From: Qipengyuania flavescens
GTDB taxonomy: Bacteria > Pseudomonadota > Alphaproteobacteria > Sphingomonadales > Sphingomonadaceae
Reading direction: 5' to 3'
DNA length: 64,000 nt
NCBI RefSeq assembly: GCF_029688735.1
Contig: NZ_JARULD010000001.1
Span: 806,001 to 870,000, forward strand
Shown here piece by piece: positions 8,196 to 16,566 of the stretch (within the stretch, counting starts at the first letter, position 1; every line of letters starts with the position of its first letter). The translations under genes and the position numbers were made by a program. The notes below the pieces were generated by a model. The model was not told where the DNA came from. It was given only the letters and a program-made list of their open reading frames with translations, and did not search any database.

Positions 8196-10310
8196 TCAGG
8201 CGCCCTCGCGATGCCATTCGGCCGTTGCCCCGCCCATCATCACCAGCGTGCGGTCGGCCGCTTCGATGGTTTCCTTGCGGTGGGCGATGATCACGCGGGT
8301 GATACCCATGGCGGAAATCGCTTCGTTCACTTTGCGCTCGTGGCGGGCGTCGAGATGGGCGGTGCCTTCGTCCATGAAGAGGATCTTCGGCTGTCGATAC
8401 AGAGCACGCGCCAGGATCACGCGCTGCTTCTGACCGCCCGACAGGGTCGAACCCATGTCGCCGATCAGGGTTTCGTACTGCATCGGCATCTGGATGATGT
8501 CGTCGTGGATCGAGGCGGCGGTCGCGGCGGAAATGACCCGCTCCATATCGACCTCGTCGTCGAACAGTGCGATATTGTCGGCTAGCGATCCGGCAAACAG
8601 GCTGTCTTCCTGCAGCACCGCGGCCGTCTGCGAATGGAAGCTCTTGTAGCCGAAGCGGTGCAGCGGGATGCCGTCGATCAGCACTTCGCCGCTTTCCGGC
8701 TCGACAAGGCCGAGCATGACCTTGAGCAGGGTGGATTTGCCGCCGCCCGAGGGGCCGGTGATCGCCACGTGCTCCCCCTGCTCGATGGTCAGGCTGACGC
8801 CCTGCAACACCATCGGGTCGCTCGACGAATAGCGATAAAAGATGTCGCGCATCTCTATCTTGCCCTTCAGCTCGGTCACGGCATCTGTGCCGGGCTGGAA
8901 GCTGCGGTCTTCGGGCGAAAGAGCGATGTCCGACAGGCGCTCCAGGTGCAGGCCGAGCATCTTGAAGGCGATCGCCTGGTCGATCAGCGCGGCAGACTTG
9001 CTGATGAACTGCCCCTTGTAGGCGATATAGGCGAAGACCATGCCGACGCTGAAGCCCGCGCCGTCGATCACGAAACCGACTGCCAGCCAGATCGTGATGA
9101 TGTTCTCGATCCCGAAGATCAGCATATTGGCCGTCGATTGCCAGATGCCGATCCGCGCGAGCCGGACGTTGGAATTGACCGCATCGGTCAGCCGCGTCTG
9201 CCACAGCGCATGGCGCAGCGCCTCGCGCCCGAACAGGCGCAGGGTCACCATGCCGCGGACGGTTTCGATCAGCGTCGACTGTTCCTTGCCCTTGGTAATG
9301 ATGCTCGCTTCCTGCGCCTCTCGCTGGAAGGAGAAGCTGATCGCGCGCACCAGCGCGTAGAGGCCGAATGCCACGATCGCGATGAAGGCCAGCATCGGGC
9401 TGTAATAGAACATCACCGCCAGCGTCAGCAGCGCCATCACCCCGTCGACCAGCGCCGCCACCGCGCCCTGCGTCAGCAGCGACTGGATCGGGGTGATCGA
9501 CTGGAAGCGCGAAAGAACGTCGCCCGTATGGCGCTTCTCGAACCATTCCACCGGCAGGCGGAACAAGCGGCGCGCGATGTTCGAAGCGAGCGAGAAACCG
9601 ATGCTCGTCCCTGCGTTGAGGAGCACGAAGGATCGCAGCAGGCTGGCCATCACATTGATGATCGTGAACAGGCCGAAGCCCAGTGCCAGCACCGTCAGCA
9701 GATCGTTGTCCAGCGCGGGCAATGCGCTGTCGATCGCGACTTGCATGTAATAGGGCGAGGCGAGAACGAAGGCCTGCAGCACCAGGCTGAGCAACAAAAT
9801 CTGCGCGAGCGACCGCTTGAGGCCCGTCATGCTCTGCCAGAGCTGCGATAGATTCAGCCGCTCGCGCAGCGACTTGCGATCGAAATCGCTGCTCGGCCGC
9901 AATTCCAGCGCGACGCCGGTAAAATGCTCGGACACTTCCGGCAGCGGCATCCAGCGCGAGCGGCCGTCGGGATTGTGGATCAGGGCCTTGCCGCCTTTCA
10001 CCGCCTCCAGCACCACATAGTGGTTCATGTCCCAGTGCAAGACCGCCGGCATGTGCAGATTGCCGAGCTCTTCCAACGGCAGTTTGACGGCGCGCGGGGT
10101 CAGGCCGATCTGGTCGGCAAGGTTGATCAGCGCCCGCAGCGGCGCACCGCGCAGCGAAGGCGAATAGCGCCGCCGCATGGTGCCGAGATCGATGTCCAGC
10201 CCGTGATAATTGGCGACCATCGTCAGGCTGGCGAGGCCGCATTCCGCCACCTCCGTTTGCCGGACGAGGCGCACGCGGCTGCGGGTGGTGAGGCCGAGGT
10301 CGAGTTCCAT
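8196..10310 (-). CDS. Peptidase C39 domain ABC exporter (double-glycine peptide processing and export)
   Basis: This 704-residue inner-membrane transporter cuts leader peptides after a Gly-Gly pair and exports the mature peptide. The N-terminal C39 domain keeps all catalytic residues: C24 in TEVAECGLAS, H97 in WDMNHYVV, D115 in IHNPDG. Six membrane helices follow (about 160-440). The ATPase has Walker A GPSGGGKST at 519-527, LSGGQKQRVILARAL, and Walker B ending DEGTAHLD rather than the usual DEAT-S-LD. I start at ATG 10310, one base after the HlyD stop. An in-frame start 21 nt upstream overlaps hlyD and is less likely. With the HlyD gene it forms two parts of a type I or colicin-V-like secretion machine. 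The outer-membrane component must be elsewhere. Confidence 0.93.
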   Translation of the reverse strand: MELDLGLTTRSRVRLVRQTEVAECGLASLTMVANYHGLDIDLGTMRRRYSPSLRGAPLRALINLADQIGLTPRAVKLPLEELGNLHMPAVLHWDMNHYVVLEAVKGGKALIHNPDGRSRWMPLPEVSEHFTGVALELRPSSDFDRKSLRERLNLSQLWQSMTGLKRSLAQILLLSLVLQAFVLASPYYMQVAIDSALPALDNDLLTVLALGFGLFTIINVMASLLRSFVLLNAGTSIGFSLASNIARRLFRLPVEWFEKRHTGDVLSRFQSITPIQSLLTQGAVAALVDGVMALLTLAVMFYYSPMLAFIAIVAFGLYALVRAISFSFQREAQEASIITKGKEQSTLIETVRGMVTLRLFGREALRHALWQTRLTDAVNSNVRLARIGIWQSTANMLIFGIENIITIWLAVGFVIDGAGFSVGMVFAYIAYKGQFISKSAALIDQAIAFKMLGLHLERLSDIALSPEDRSFQPGTDAVTELKGKIEMRDIFYRYSSSDPMVLQGVSLTIEQGEHVAITGPSGGGKSTLLKVMLGLVEPESGEVLIDGIPLHRFGYKSFHSQTAAVLQEDSLFAGSLADNIALFDDEVDMERVISAATAASIHDDIIQMPMQYETLIGDMGSTLSGGQKQRVILARALYRQPKILFMDEGTAHLDARHERKVNEAISAMGITRVIIAHRKETIEAADRTLVMMGGATAEWHREGA

Positions 10311-10311
10311 C

Positions 10312-11544
10312 CTAGCGGTTCCGCACTGCAAAGAGGGGTTCGAACAGCCACTCGATCAGCGACTGGTTCTCGGTCACGATCCGGGCGGTCAGCGACATGC
10401 CCGGCACCAGTTCCTCCATCCGCCCGAAAGCAGAAATCTCGCTCGCCGCAAGGTCCACGATCACCGGATAGACCGAAACGACTGCGCCGTTCGGCAGTGC
10501 CTGGCTGATCGCGCTGGAAGATACAGTGCGGATCGTGCCGGTCACCGTACCGAAGCGCTGGTAGGGGAAAGCATCGACTGCCAGCCGCACTTCCTGACCG
10601 GGCTCGACGAAGCCGATCGCCTGGCTCGGCACCGCGAGTTCCGCCCGCAGCGTCGAGCCTTCCGGCACGATGGCCATGACCGGCGATTGCGGACTGACGA
10701 GCTGGCCTGCCCGCATGGTCAGCGCGGTCACCCGACCCGCGACCGGGGCCGTCAGCGCATAGGATCGCGCACCCGCATTGGAGGCCGCCTGCTGCGCCAC
10801 CTGCGCCCGCGAGGCCGCGATGCTCGCCGCCTGGCTTTCCGCCTGTGCCGAGATGCCTGCGGCACTGTTGGTCAGCTCCGCCAGGGTCGCCCGGCGCGAC
10901 GTGAGCGATTGCTGGAGCTGCGACAATTGCTGGCGACGGGAGAGATACACATCCTCCCGCGCGCGCAAATCCTGCTGGCTGATGAAGCCGCGTTCCGCCA
11001 CCCGCCGGGCCCGTTCGAGATCGGCTTCGGCCGAATTGACGAGGTCCCGCTGGAGCGCGATTTGGGACTGCAACTGGTCGATTTCGGTGCGGAGGCCGGC
11101 TGCCTGGACGGCTATCTGGCTGCGCTGGGCAGACGCGGTGCGCTGGGTCGCGGTCAGCTGGGCAAGCAGGCTGGCATCCTGCTGCGCGATGGCCTGTTCG
11201 GTCATCGCCAGTGCGGACACGCCGGACGCGCTGTCTTCCTCGGCGCGGATCGCGACCAACGTCTCGCCCATGCCGACCGATTGCCCGTCCTCAACCAGCA
11301 TTTCGGTGATGACGCCGCGGCGGTTGGGCACGATCGATGCGACACCCTTGTCCGGCACGATTGTGCCGGTGACGGTCTCTACTCGCGCGTAGCTCGCCAG
11401 CGAGAGGAAGATCAGCGCCGCCGCGAGGCTGCCGAAGATGAGATAGCCGATAAGCTGCCACTTGACCGGGACGGCAATGGCCACTTCGCCCGACAGGCGA
11501 TCCTTCTTCTGTTGCAGAGCTTCCGTGCGGAAGAGCTGTGTCAT
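10312..11544 (-). CDS. HlyD-family periplasmic adaptor of the peptide exporter
   Basis: A 410-residue membrane fusion protein of the CvaA/HlyD class. One transmembrane helix is near residues 29-50 (YLIFGSLAAALIFLSLA). Lipoyl half-motifs (GVITEMLVEDGQSVGMGETL and ALTAPVAGRVTALTM) flank a long helical hairpin of about 150 residues, and a beta-barrel domain follows. It bridges the inner-membrane exporter to an outer-membrane channel. The ATG at 11544 has a GGGG stretch 4-8 nt upstream; a TTG at 11553 is the alternative. It is first in the two-gene exporter operon and is divergent from the response regulator gene, so both probably share the 233-bp control region. Confidence 0.9.
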   Translation of the reverse strand: MTQLFRTEALQQKKDRLSGEVAIAVPVKWQLIGYLIFGSLAAALIFLSLASYARVETVTGTIVPDKGVASIVPNRRGVITEMLVEDGQSVGMGETLVAIRAEEDSASGVSALAMTEQAIAQQDASLLAQLTATQRTASAQRSQIAVQAAGLRTEIDQLQSQIALQRDLVNSAEADLERARRVAERGFISQQDLRAREDVYLSRRQQLSQLQQSLTSRRATLAELTNSAAGISAQAESQAASIAASRAQVAQQAASNAGARSYALTAPVAGRVTALTMRAGQLVSPQSPVMAIVPEGSTLRAELAVPSQAIGFVEPGQEVRLAVDAFPYQRFGTVTGTIRTVSSSAISQALPNGAVVSVYPVIVDLAASEISAFGRMEELVPGMSLTARIVTENQSLIEWLFEPLFAVRNR

Positions 11545-11638
11545 CGACCCCAATTTCCCCCCGCGTCTCTATGCCGGTCCGCCTACTGCCGATCAGTATG
11601 CCGCCCTGTTGATTTCAGCAACGAACGACTGCGGGCAA

Positions 11639-11654
11639 CAGTGCGAATGTACTA
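11639..11654. promoter_or_regulatory. Copy 1 of the shared 16-bp motif, between hlyD and the response regulator gene
   Basis: CAGTGCGAATGTACTA matches the perfect palindrome TAGTGC-CATT-GCACTA upstream of the kinase gene in 12 of 16 positions (10 of 12 in the arms). It lies 95 bp before the hlyD start and 123 bp before the regulator start. I infer a binding site for the regulator encoded here. Confidence 0.45.
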
Positions 11655-11701
11655 TGCCGCGATCCGCATGTGGGCACGGAGCAAGCGGCGGCGACCGTTT
11701 T

Positions 11702-11718
11702 CTATCGCCAACCGATAG
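11702..11718. promoter_or_regulatory. CTATCG-N5-CGATAG inverted repeat near the regulator start
   Basis: A perfect 6-bp-arm inverted repeat with a 5-bp spacer, 59 bp before GTG 11777. It could be an operator or a leader hairpin of the response regulator gene. It is short enough to arise by chance. Confidence 0.3.
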
Positions 11719-11776
11719 TCGTCATGTGCTATGGTCAGCGGCCCCCACCGATGCATGATTGCGGGAGTTTGAAGTC

Positions 11777-12427
11777 GTGAGAGTGCAACGCAGACCGATG
11801 GACAATAGACCGGCCAGGATGATGGTGGCGGATGACCATCCGATTTTCCGCGAAGGGATCAGCTCGATCCTGAAGAAGCTCGACCCCGAAGCGAAGATCG
11901 ACCAGGCAGGCACCTATGAGGAGATGCTGGAGACCGCCGAAGCTGGATACAGCCCGAACCTGTTCCTGCTCGACCTGCGCTTCCCCGGCATGGATATCGA
12001 GACGGCGGTCCCCCAGTTGCGGCGCAAGTTCCCGCTGGCGTCGATCGTCGTCATCTCGATGGCGGACGACAAGCGGTCGACCGACAATGTGATGGCCTGC
12101 GGTGTCGACGGCTTCATCAGCAAGGCCGCCACACAGGACCAGATCCGTGACGGTATTGCCGCCGTGATGGAGGGGGAGTTCGTCAACGTCAGCGTCGGGA
12201 GCGGTCTGGCGCAAGCCGCTTCGGTATCGCAGTTCTCGCGCCTGACACCGCGTCAGATGGATGTGTTGCGCGGCATCGCCGATGGCCATTCCAACAAGCA
12301 GATCGCCAAGGACCTCGGCATATCGCCTTTCACGGTGCGCATTCACGTTTCGGCGCTGCTCCGCGAATTGCGCGTGGAGACCCGTACGGCAGCAGCGGCG
12401 ATGGCGATGAAATACGGGGTGCATTGA
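11777..12427 (+). CDS. NarL/FixJ-type response regulator of the peptide locus
   Basis: A two-domain transcription factor of 216 aa. The receiver has the acidic pair D19-D20, phospho-acceptor D66 ([10 protein letters not shown]) and K116 (GFISKAA). The C-terminal LuxR helix-turn-helix covers about 154-210 ([12 protein letters not shown], then [20 protein letters not shown]). I use GTG 11777, preceded by GGGAG 9 nt upstream; TTG 11759 and ATG 11798 are alternatives. It is divergent from the exporter operon and convergent with the peptide gene. The nearest kinase, at 12782-14980, is the natural partner. The shared motif at all three promoters is its most likely target (inference). Confidence 0.88.
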   Translation: MRVQRRPMDNRPARMMVADDHPIFREGISSILKKLDPEAKIDQAGTYEEMLETAEAGYSPNLFLLDLRFPGMDIETAVPQLRRKFPLASIVVISMADDKRSTDNVMACGVDGFISKAATQDQIRDGIAAVMEGEFVNVSVGSGLAQAASVSQFSRLTPRQMDVLRGIADGHSNKQIAKDLGISPFTVRIHVSALLRELRVETRTAAAAMAMKYGVH

Positions 12428-12476
12428 ACTGCCGAGGCCATCGGTTCGCGCAGCCGCATCCGGCCCCGTGAAACAG

Positions 12477-12506
12477 AAAGGGCCGCCCACGGGCGGCACC
12501 TTTTTT
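12477..12506. terminator. Terminator between the convergent regulator and peptide genes
   Basis: GCCGCCC-AC-GGGCGGC (12482-12497) is flanked by AAAGG on the left and ACCTTTTTT on the right. It follows the + strand regulator stop by about 50 bp and lies just beyond the stop of the - strand peptide gene. The right-hand T-tract serves the regulator; the left A-tract is weaker for the other strand. Confidence 0.8.
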
Positions 12507-12523
12507 GGCTAGATTATTTCTGT

Positions 12524-12685
12524 TTAACTTTGCGTAGGGGAGCGCCAGGGCGGCATCCAATTGAGGATGTCTTCCGGGCCTGGGGGTGGTGGCGTGACGA
12601 CCGACGTATCGGTTTCGTCATTGCCGCCGACAACGAGTTCGACCTCGTCTTCGATCAATATTTCACCAGCCGTCGTCTTATTCAT
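12524..12685 (-). CDS. Double-glycine leader peptide, candidate exported bacteriocin or signal
   Basis: A 53-codon gene with a perfect AGGAGG 5 nt before ATG 12685 and TAA at 12526-12524. Residues 10-21 read LIEDEVELVVGG. Counted back from a cut after G21 this gives hydrophobic L10 at -12, E14 at -8, V15 at -7, V18 at -4 and GG at -2/-1, the established pattern of C39-cleaved leaders. The 32-residue mature part is acidic at first and then proline- and tryptophan-rich (VVTPPPPGPEDILNWMPPW, then a short tail). It has no cysteine, so it is not a lanthipeptide or disulfide peptide. It sits 96 bp after the kinase gene on the same strand, within 4.5 kb of the exporter. Known double-glycine peptides include colicin-V-type bacteriocins and peptide pheromones. 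Which applies here cannot be read from sequence. Confidence 0.8.
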   Translation of the reverse strand: MNKTTAGEILIEDEVELVVGGNDETDTSVVTPPPPGPEDILNWMPPWRSPTQS

Positions 12686-12741
12686 CGCGTCCTCCTGATT
12701 GCGAATCTAGTCTCCTTTGATAACAGCAGCATGGATGGCGC

Positions 12742-12774
12742 TTGCCTAGCTTGCACTAGTCAATTTGCACTAGT
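12742..12774. promoter_or_regulatory. Tandem TTGCACTAGT repeats and copy 2 of the 16-bp motif before the peptide gene
   Basis: TTGCACTAGT occurs exactly at 12751-12760 and 12765-12774, a 14-bp period, with a degenerate third unit TTGCCTAGC at 12742-12750. The stretch 12757-12772 (TAGTCAATTTGCACTA) matches the palindrome in front of the kinase gene in 12 of 16 positions. The repeats lie 66-89 bp upstream of the peptide ATG and start 8 bp after the kinase stop, so the peptide gene very likely has its own regulated promoter here. Confidence 0.6.
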
Positions 12775-12781
12775 TGCGGTA

Positions 12782-14980
12782 TTATCTGCGCCCGTCGCCT
12801 GCTTTCATGGACATCAGTGCGGATCGCAATTCGGCTGCCCGTAAGGGCTTGGTCAGAACCAGTCCCGGGAAGTTCGGCAATTCCTCTTTGATCTGATCTG
12901 GATGGCGCCCCGAAAGGATGGCAATCCTCGTGCCGTTCGAGCGTATCCGCTCTAGCACTGCAACATGGTCGGCTAGGGTCTCGCCATCGCCGAAGTCGAA
13001 ATCGGTAAGAAGAACGGCCTCCTTCATATCTTCGGTCGGAGGTTTGAAGGTCGTGCGGACATCGCAGCCCCATTGGCTCAGCACCTTCACCGTCGCTTCG
13101 ACCAGTTCCGGATCATCATCCGCAATACGGATCGACAATCCCGCAAGAGGAAGAGCATGTCCGGTTCCGGGGGTAGCAGGCTCAGGCCGGGCATCGGTCA
13201 CCTTGAGGCCGCTGATGATCGCCGACGTACCTTTTCCTTCTTCCGATTTCAGCGTGAACTTCAGGTCGAGTAGCGAAGCAAGACGGTTGACGATCGAAAG
13301 GCCAAGCCCCTTGTTGTCGCTCCGCATCAGCGAGTTGCTTCCGCCGCGATAAAATTCCTTTTTGACGAGCGAAAGATCGGATTGCGAAATACCCGTGCCG
13401 GTATCAACGACATGTATCGCCATCCGTCCCCGCACGCGCCGACAGCCGACGACGATCCGCCCGCCGCGCGAATATTTGATCGCATTCGACAATAGATTTT
13501 GCAGCATGGTGCCGATCAGCGCTCGGTCGGTCAGCACCCTGACATCGCAGGGGACGAACCGGACTTCGACCCCTGCCTGCTCGGCCGCCAGCGAGTTCTG
13601 ACCATCGATCTTGGCCAGCAGCTCGTTCATCGAAACGGCCTCGATGTCCGGTTGCAAGGCGCCGCTTTCGATCGCGGCGATATCGAGTAGGACCCGGAAC
13701 ATCCTGCTCGCATTGTCGACGGACCACGAGATCTTGGCCACCATATCACCTTGCTGCGCCGAAAGCCGTGTCTGCTCGAGCCGATCGGCCAGCAATCCGA
13801 TCGCATGAATCGGCTGGCGCAGATCATGGCTGGCCTGGGCCAGGAAGCGCGACTTGGATTCCGCCGCCTCGCGATAGGCACGCGCCGCGTGCCCGCTTTT
13901 CTGCCATAGCCGTCCGATTATCAGCACAGCCAGGAAAACGACAGCGGCCGAACTTTCCAGATAGATCAACCGCGCTTCGAGGATCGTCGGTGCCACGACC
14001 AGGCAAACGATGCTGGCGAACAGCACGGTGCGCCCGACCACCGGGGTCAGGAACAGCCAGGCGGCGGCACCACACAGCGCGACCAGAAAAGCAGGGAGCC
14101 AGTCGATGTAAACCGGCGGACCGTCGAGAAGGGTCTGGGCCGCCAGTAGGGTGATAATTGGCTTCGGCGTATAGAAATCGTGTGGTGTCGCTACATAATC
14201 GCGTCTGGCATCGGTAACGAGGCCGATTACTACCGTTCGCTCTGCAAGAGTGGGCCGAAAATCTTCACCCTCCAAAACGGAACCTGCACTTATCAGCGGC
14301 ACCGTTTCCGGATCGTAGCTGACGTCGATATTGAAGATGTTCTCCCCCGGCCGACTGCCATCTGCCAACAGATTCGCGACTGAGGGGTAGACGCCGGTCG
14401 CAGCGCTGGCGGTATAGACCGTCCAGACAGGAGCGGGCGAGAACGTCGCCTTGACCGGCATGACTGCAGCAATGGTTGCAGGGCCCGGCAGAGCGTCTCC
14501 GGTAAGGGCGACTTTGGAATATTCGACATCCGGCGGGGGCAAGGAACTGGTGCTCAGTTGCTGCCGGTCGTCGGTCGGCAAGCTGGTTTCCCAGATGGGA
14601 GCGGCCGTAAAGCGGCCCAGCGCCTGCGCAAGCGCGTCCGTCCGCTGCGTTTCTCCCGGATCGAGATACTGGTTTTCCACCACCACCCGTGCAGGCTTTG
14701 CGGCCGCGATCCGATCGAGGAGCGCCGCGAGTTGTTGCGGCGTCCATTCGCCCTCCGGAGAGGCAGCAATGGTCGCGTCGTCTATTGCGACGACGACCCC
14801 ATCCCCATCGTAGGGCTTCTGGTTGATATGTGCGGATACGATGCTCTGCATCCAGTCGTAGGGAGCAAAGATCTGCAAAGGTGCGATCAGGGCGAAAAGA
14901 GCCGCGACGGTTGCAAAGAACACCTTCTCGCGGCGCGACGAAGTGCGCAAGAGGGATGTTTTGGCCGAACCTGATGCCAT
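12782..14980 (-). CDS. CHASE2-domain hybrid sensor histidine kinase
   Basis: A 732-residue membrane kinase. After one N-terminal helix (about 22-40) comes a periplasmic CHASE2 sensor (DGDGVVVAIDDATIAASPEG within it), then about three helices, the HisKA box SHDLRQPIHAIG with H385, an ATPase domain (NLLSNAIKYSRGG, VVDTGTGIS, NKGLGLSIV) and a C-terminal receiver with the likely acceptor D660 in LLTDFDFGDGE. CHASE2 domains sense an extracytoplasmic signal of unknown nature. ATG 14980 is preceded by GAGGCGG; a TTG at 15007 is less likely. The peptide gene follows on the same strand and the response regulator gene lies beyond it. I infer that the kinase perceives the exported peptide or the condition that triggers it. 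Confidence 0.9.
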   Translation of the reverse strand: MASGSAKTSLLRTSSRREKVFFATVAALFALIAPLQIFAPYDWMQSIVSAHINQKPYDGDGVVVAIDDATIAASPEGEWTPQQLAALLDRIAAAKPARVVVENQYLDPGETQRTDALAQALGRFTAAPIWETSLPTDDRQQLSTSSLPPPDVEYSKVALTGDALPGPATIAAVMPVKATFSPAPVWTVYTASAATGVYPSVANLLADGSRPGENIFNIDVSYDPETVPLISAGSVLEGEDFRPTLAERTVVIGLVTDARRDYVATPHDFYTPKPIITLLAAQTLLDGPPVYIDWLPAFLVALCGAAAWLFLTPVVGRTVLFASIVCLVVAPTILEARLIYLESSAAVVFLAVLIIGRLWQKSGHAARAYREAAESKSRFLAQASHDLRQPIHAIGLLADRLEQTRLSAQQGDMVAKISWSVDNASRMFRVLLDIAAIESGALQPDIEAVSMNELLAKIDGQNSLAAEQAGVEVRFVPCDVRVLTDRALIGTMLQNLLSNAIKYSRGGRIVVGCRRVRGRMAIHVVDTGTGISQSDLSLVKKEFYRGGSNSLMRSDNKGLGLSIVNRLASLLDLKFTLKSEEGKGTSAIISGLKVTDARPEPATPGTGHALPLAGLSIRIADDDPELVEATVKVLSQWGCDVRTTFKPPTEDMKEAVLLTDFDFGDGETLADHVAVLERIRSNGTRIAILSGRHPDQIKEELPNFPGLVLTKPLRAAELRSALMSMKAGDGRR

Positions 14981-15337
14981 CTTCCGCCTCGAACCCCTGC
15001 TTGCCAACCGGGTGTGACCCGATCGTCCACCGCATGGTTGTCTATCCTCGGCCTCAATGCCGCAAATAGTGCCATTGCACTAGTCGCGCCGCCGAAGCCT
15101 GGCGATATGCAGGTTCGAGCGCGAAGCGCGAGGCGGACGAAGGAGAGATGGGTAGAGTGGTGCCCCATAGACGACAAAAATGGGCACTCAAAACATTGGG
15201 AAATTTCTTTGCGCAGACCCTGATTTCAGTCAATTATCCCAATTCGCCGGCAGCTTTGGGGCCGAAAGCGGCCGGTCGGCTTCTGCGATGCGCGCGGTCA
15301 GAAGCCGCCGTTCTTGGCCAATTGACATTCACCGCGA
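14981..15337. other. Intergenic region with copy 3 of the motif; otherwise no gene seen
   Basis: This 357-bp stretch contains the perfect palindrome TAGTGC-CATT-GCACTA at 15067-15082, overlapping an exact TTGCACTAGT at 15075-15084, about 90 bp upstream of the kinase start. The rest (15085-15337) carries short open frames on both strands, but none has a convincing ribosome site or family resemblance. Confidence 0.6.
15067..15084. promoter_or_regulatory. Palindromic operator candidate upstream of the kinase gene
   Basis: TAGTGCCATTGCACTA (15067-15082) has 6-bp arms and a 4-bp spacer. Its right half extends to TTGCACTAGT, identical to the two tandem copies at the peptide promoter. This is the best copy of the motif common to the locus. 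Confidence 0.55.
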
Positions 15338-16117
15338 TCACACCGTTGGGACTGTCCCGCCGTCTATGACATATTCGGACCCAGTGATGGTCGCCGCTCG
15401 ATCGGAAGCCAGAAAAGCAATCAGATTTGCGATCTCTGCAGGTTCGGACGGCCGACCGATCGGAACACCGCCGAGGGATTTTATGATCATCTGCTTTCCT
15501 TGCTCTACGCTCACGCCATGATCCGCTGCAAGGCGTGTTGCGAGAGCAACGGAGCTTTCCGTTGCGATCCAGCCAGGCGAGACGCGCACGACGCGAACGC
15601 CCTTAGGCGAGACTTCCTTTGAAAGCGCTTTGCTATAGGTCGATAAAGCCGCCTTTGCTGCAGCATAGGCTGTCGTAGCCTCGGGCAATGGCATTTCTCT
15701 CTGGATCGATGTTACGTGGATCACCACACCCGATCCTTGTGCTGTCATCGAAGGAAGCAATGCACGGTCCAGACGTACCGCGGGCATCAGGTTGAGGTTA
15801 AGTTCACGGCGCCATTCTTCCTCGTCGAGCGCTTGATACCCACCGGCCGGCGCGGAAGAACCGCCGAGCATGTGCACAACGATATCTACCCCGCCTAGGC
15901 GATCGAACACGGCCTGCGCCACGACAGCACACTCATCCGGAGAAGTAAGGTCGGCGGCTACGAAGCCCTCTTTCTCCATGTCCCGTGGCTTACTCCTTGC
16001 AGTTGTCAGAACGTGGACGCCAAGGTCCTGAAGAAGTTCGACGGTAGCCGCACCTGCGCCGCGAGTTCCCGAAGTGACGAGCGCCCGTTTGCCACCGAGC
16101 GATAGAAAGCCGCTCAT
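15338..16117 (-). CDS. SDR-family NAD(P)-dependent oxidoreductase
   Basis: A classical short-chain dehydrogenase of 259 aa. The cofactor glycine motif is present in altered form ([12 protein letters not shown] near 14-25, with Ser where Gly is common). The catalytic serine lies in [10 protein letters not shown], and Y-x3-K is TAYAAAKAA. The tail [14 protein letters not shown] is typical. Its start overlaps the stop of the SnoaL-like gene by 4 nt (ATGA), making a two-gene operon transcribed away from the LysR gene. Substrate unknown. Confidence 0.9.
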   Translation of the reverse strand: MSGFLSLGGKRALVTSGTRGAGAATVELLQDLGVHVLTTARSKPRDMEKEGFVAADLTSPDECAVVAQAVFDRLGGVDIVVHMLGGSSAPAGGYQALDEEEWRRELNLNLMPAVRLDRALLPSMTAQGSGVVIHVTSIQREMPLPEATTAYAAAKAALSTYSKALSKEVSPKGVRVVRVSPGWIATESSVALATRLAADHGVSVEQGKQMIIKSLGGVPIGRPSEPAEIANLIAFLASDRAATITGSEYVIDGGTVPTV

Positions 16118-16443
16118 GGCACGATCTCCAGTTGGGCGATCTTGTCGTCTGCGAAGGCGAAGATGTAGCGCAAATCGACCGGGCTACCGGGAAAATTACC
16201 GACAAGATGTCCTGTTACGACGATCCGACCGTTCTCCGGAGCGATGGCAATCGGTTTCACCGTGTAGCTGTATTGAGTCGTGGCATTTGCCATCCACTGG
16301 CGGATGGCCTCGCGTCCCGTGTAGGTATTTCCTTCGTCGATCACGACGGCGTCGTCAGCGAAGCATTGGGCGATCGCATCAGGGTTTGCAGCCTTGTCGG
16401 CCTCGAAATACTGACGGACCACGTCGGGCAAATGGATAGGCAT
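16114..16443 (-). CDS. SnoaL-like / NTF2-fold small protein
   Basis: The 109-residue product fits the nuclear transport factor 2 fold: an early helix ([20 protein letters not shown]), then [20 protein letters not shown], then strands. Members are small polyketide-type cyclases, isomerases or ligand-binding proteins. GGAGG stands 6 nt before ATG 16443, which is preferred to a longer open frame. The gene is coupled to the SDR gene by a 4-nt overlap and divergent from a LysR regulator that probably controls both. Confidence 0.85.
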   Translation of the reverse strand: MPIHLPDVVRQYFEADKAANPDAIAQCFADDAVVIDEGNTYTGREAIRQWMANATTQYSYTVKPIAIAPENGRIVVTGHLVGNFPGSPVDLRYIFAFADDKIAQLEIVP

Positions 16444-16516
16444 GGGAATCCTCCAAGTTGAATTGGTGCGGAGAGGAGCACTCGCTTCGGTCCCATCTAA
16501 ATAAGCCTTTACTCGC

Positions 16517-16565
16517 ATCCTGATAATCGGGACAAATCGGGACGAGCTATTCAGGATTTCAGGAT
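16517..16565. promoter_or_regulatory. Repeat cluster between the SnoaL-like gene and lysR
   Basis: Two ATCGGGAC units (16526-16533 and 16536-16543) are followed by two contiguous TTCAGGAT units (16550-16557 and 16558-16565). ATCCTGA at 16517-16523 is the reverse complement of TCAGGAT. LysR regulators normally bind such sites in the divergent region beside their own gene. Confidence 0.45.
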
Positions 16566-16566
16566 A

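Noticed and set aside
8170..10242. A 690-codon frame on the same strand as the C39 exporter but in another frame
   Set aside because: The product is a low-complexity Arg/Ala-rich shadow typical of GC-rich DNA. The exporter frame has catalytic and ATPase motifs throughout.
12742..12774. A short CRISPR-like array from the TTGCACTAGT repeats
   Set aside because: The repeats are 10 bp with 4-bp spacing and number only two or three, and no cas genes are present. They fit protein binding sites.
14887..15177. A 96-codon - strand frame covering the kinase start region
   Set aside because: It overlaps the kinase N terminus, has no ribosome site and resembles no family. The palindromic motif inside it is better explained as a promoter element.
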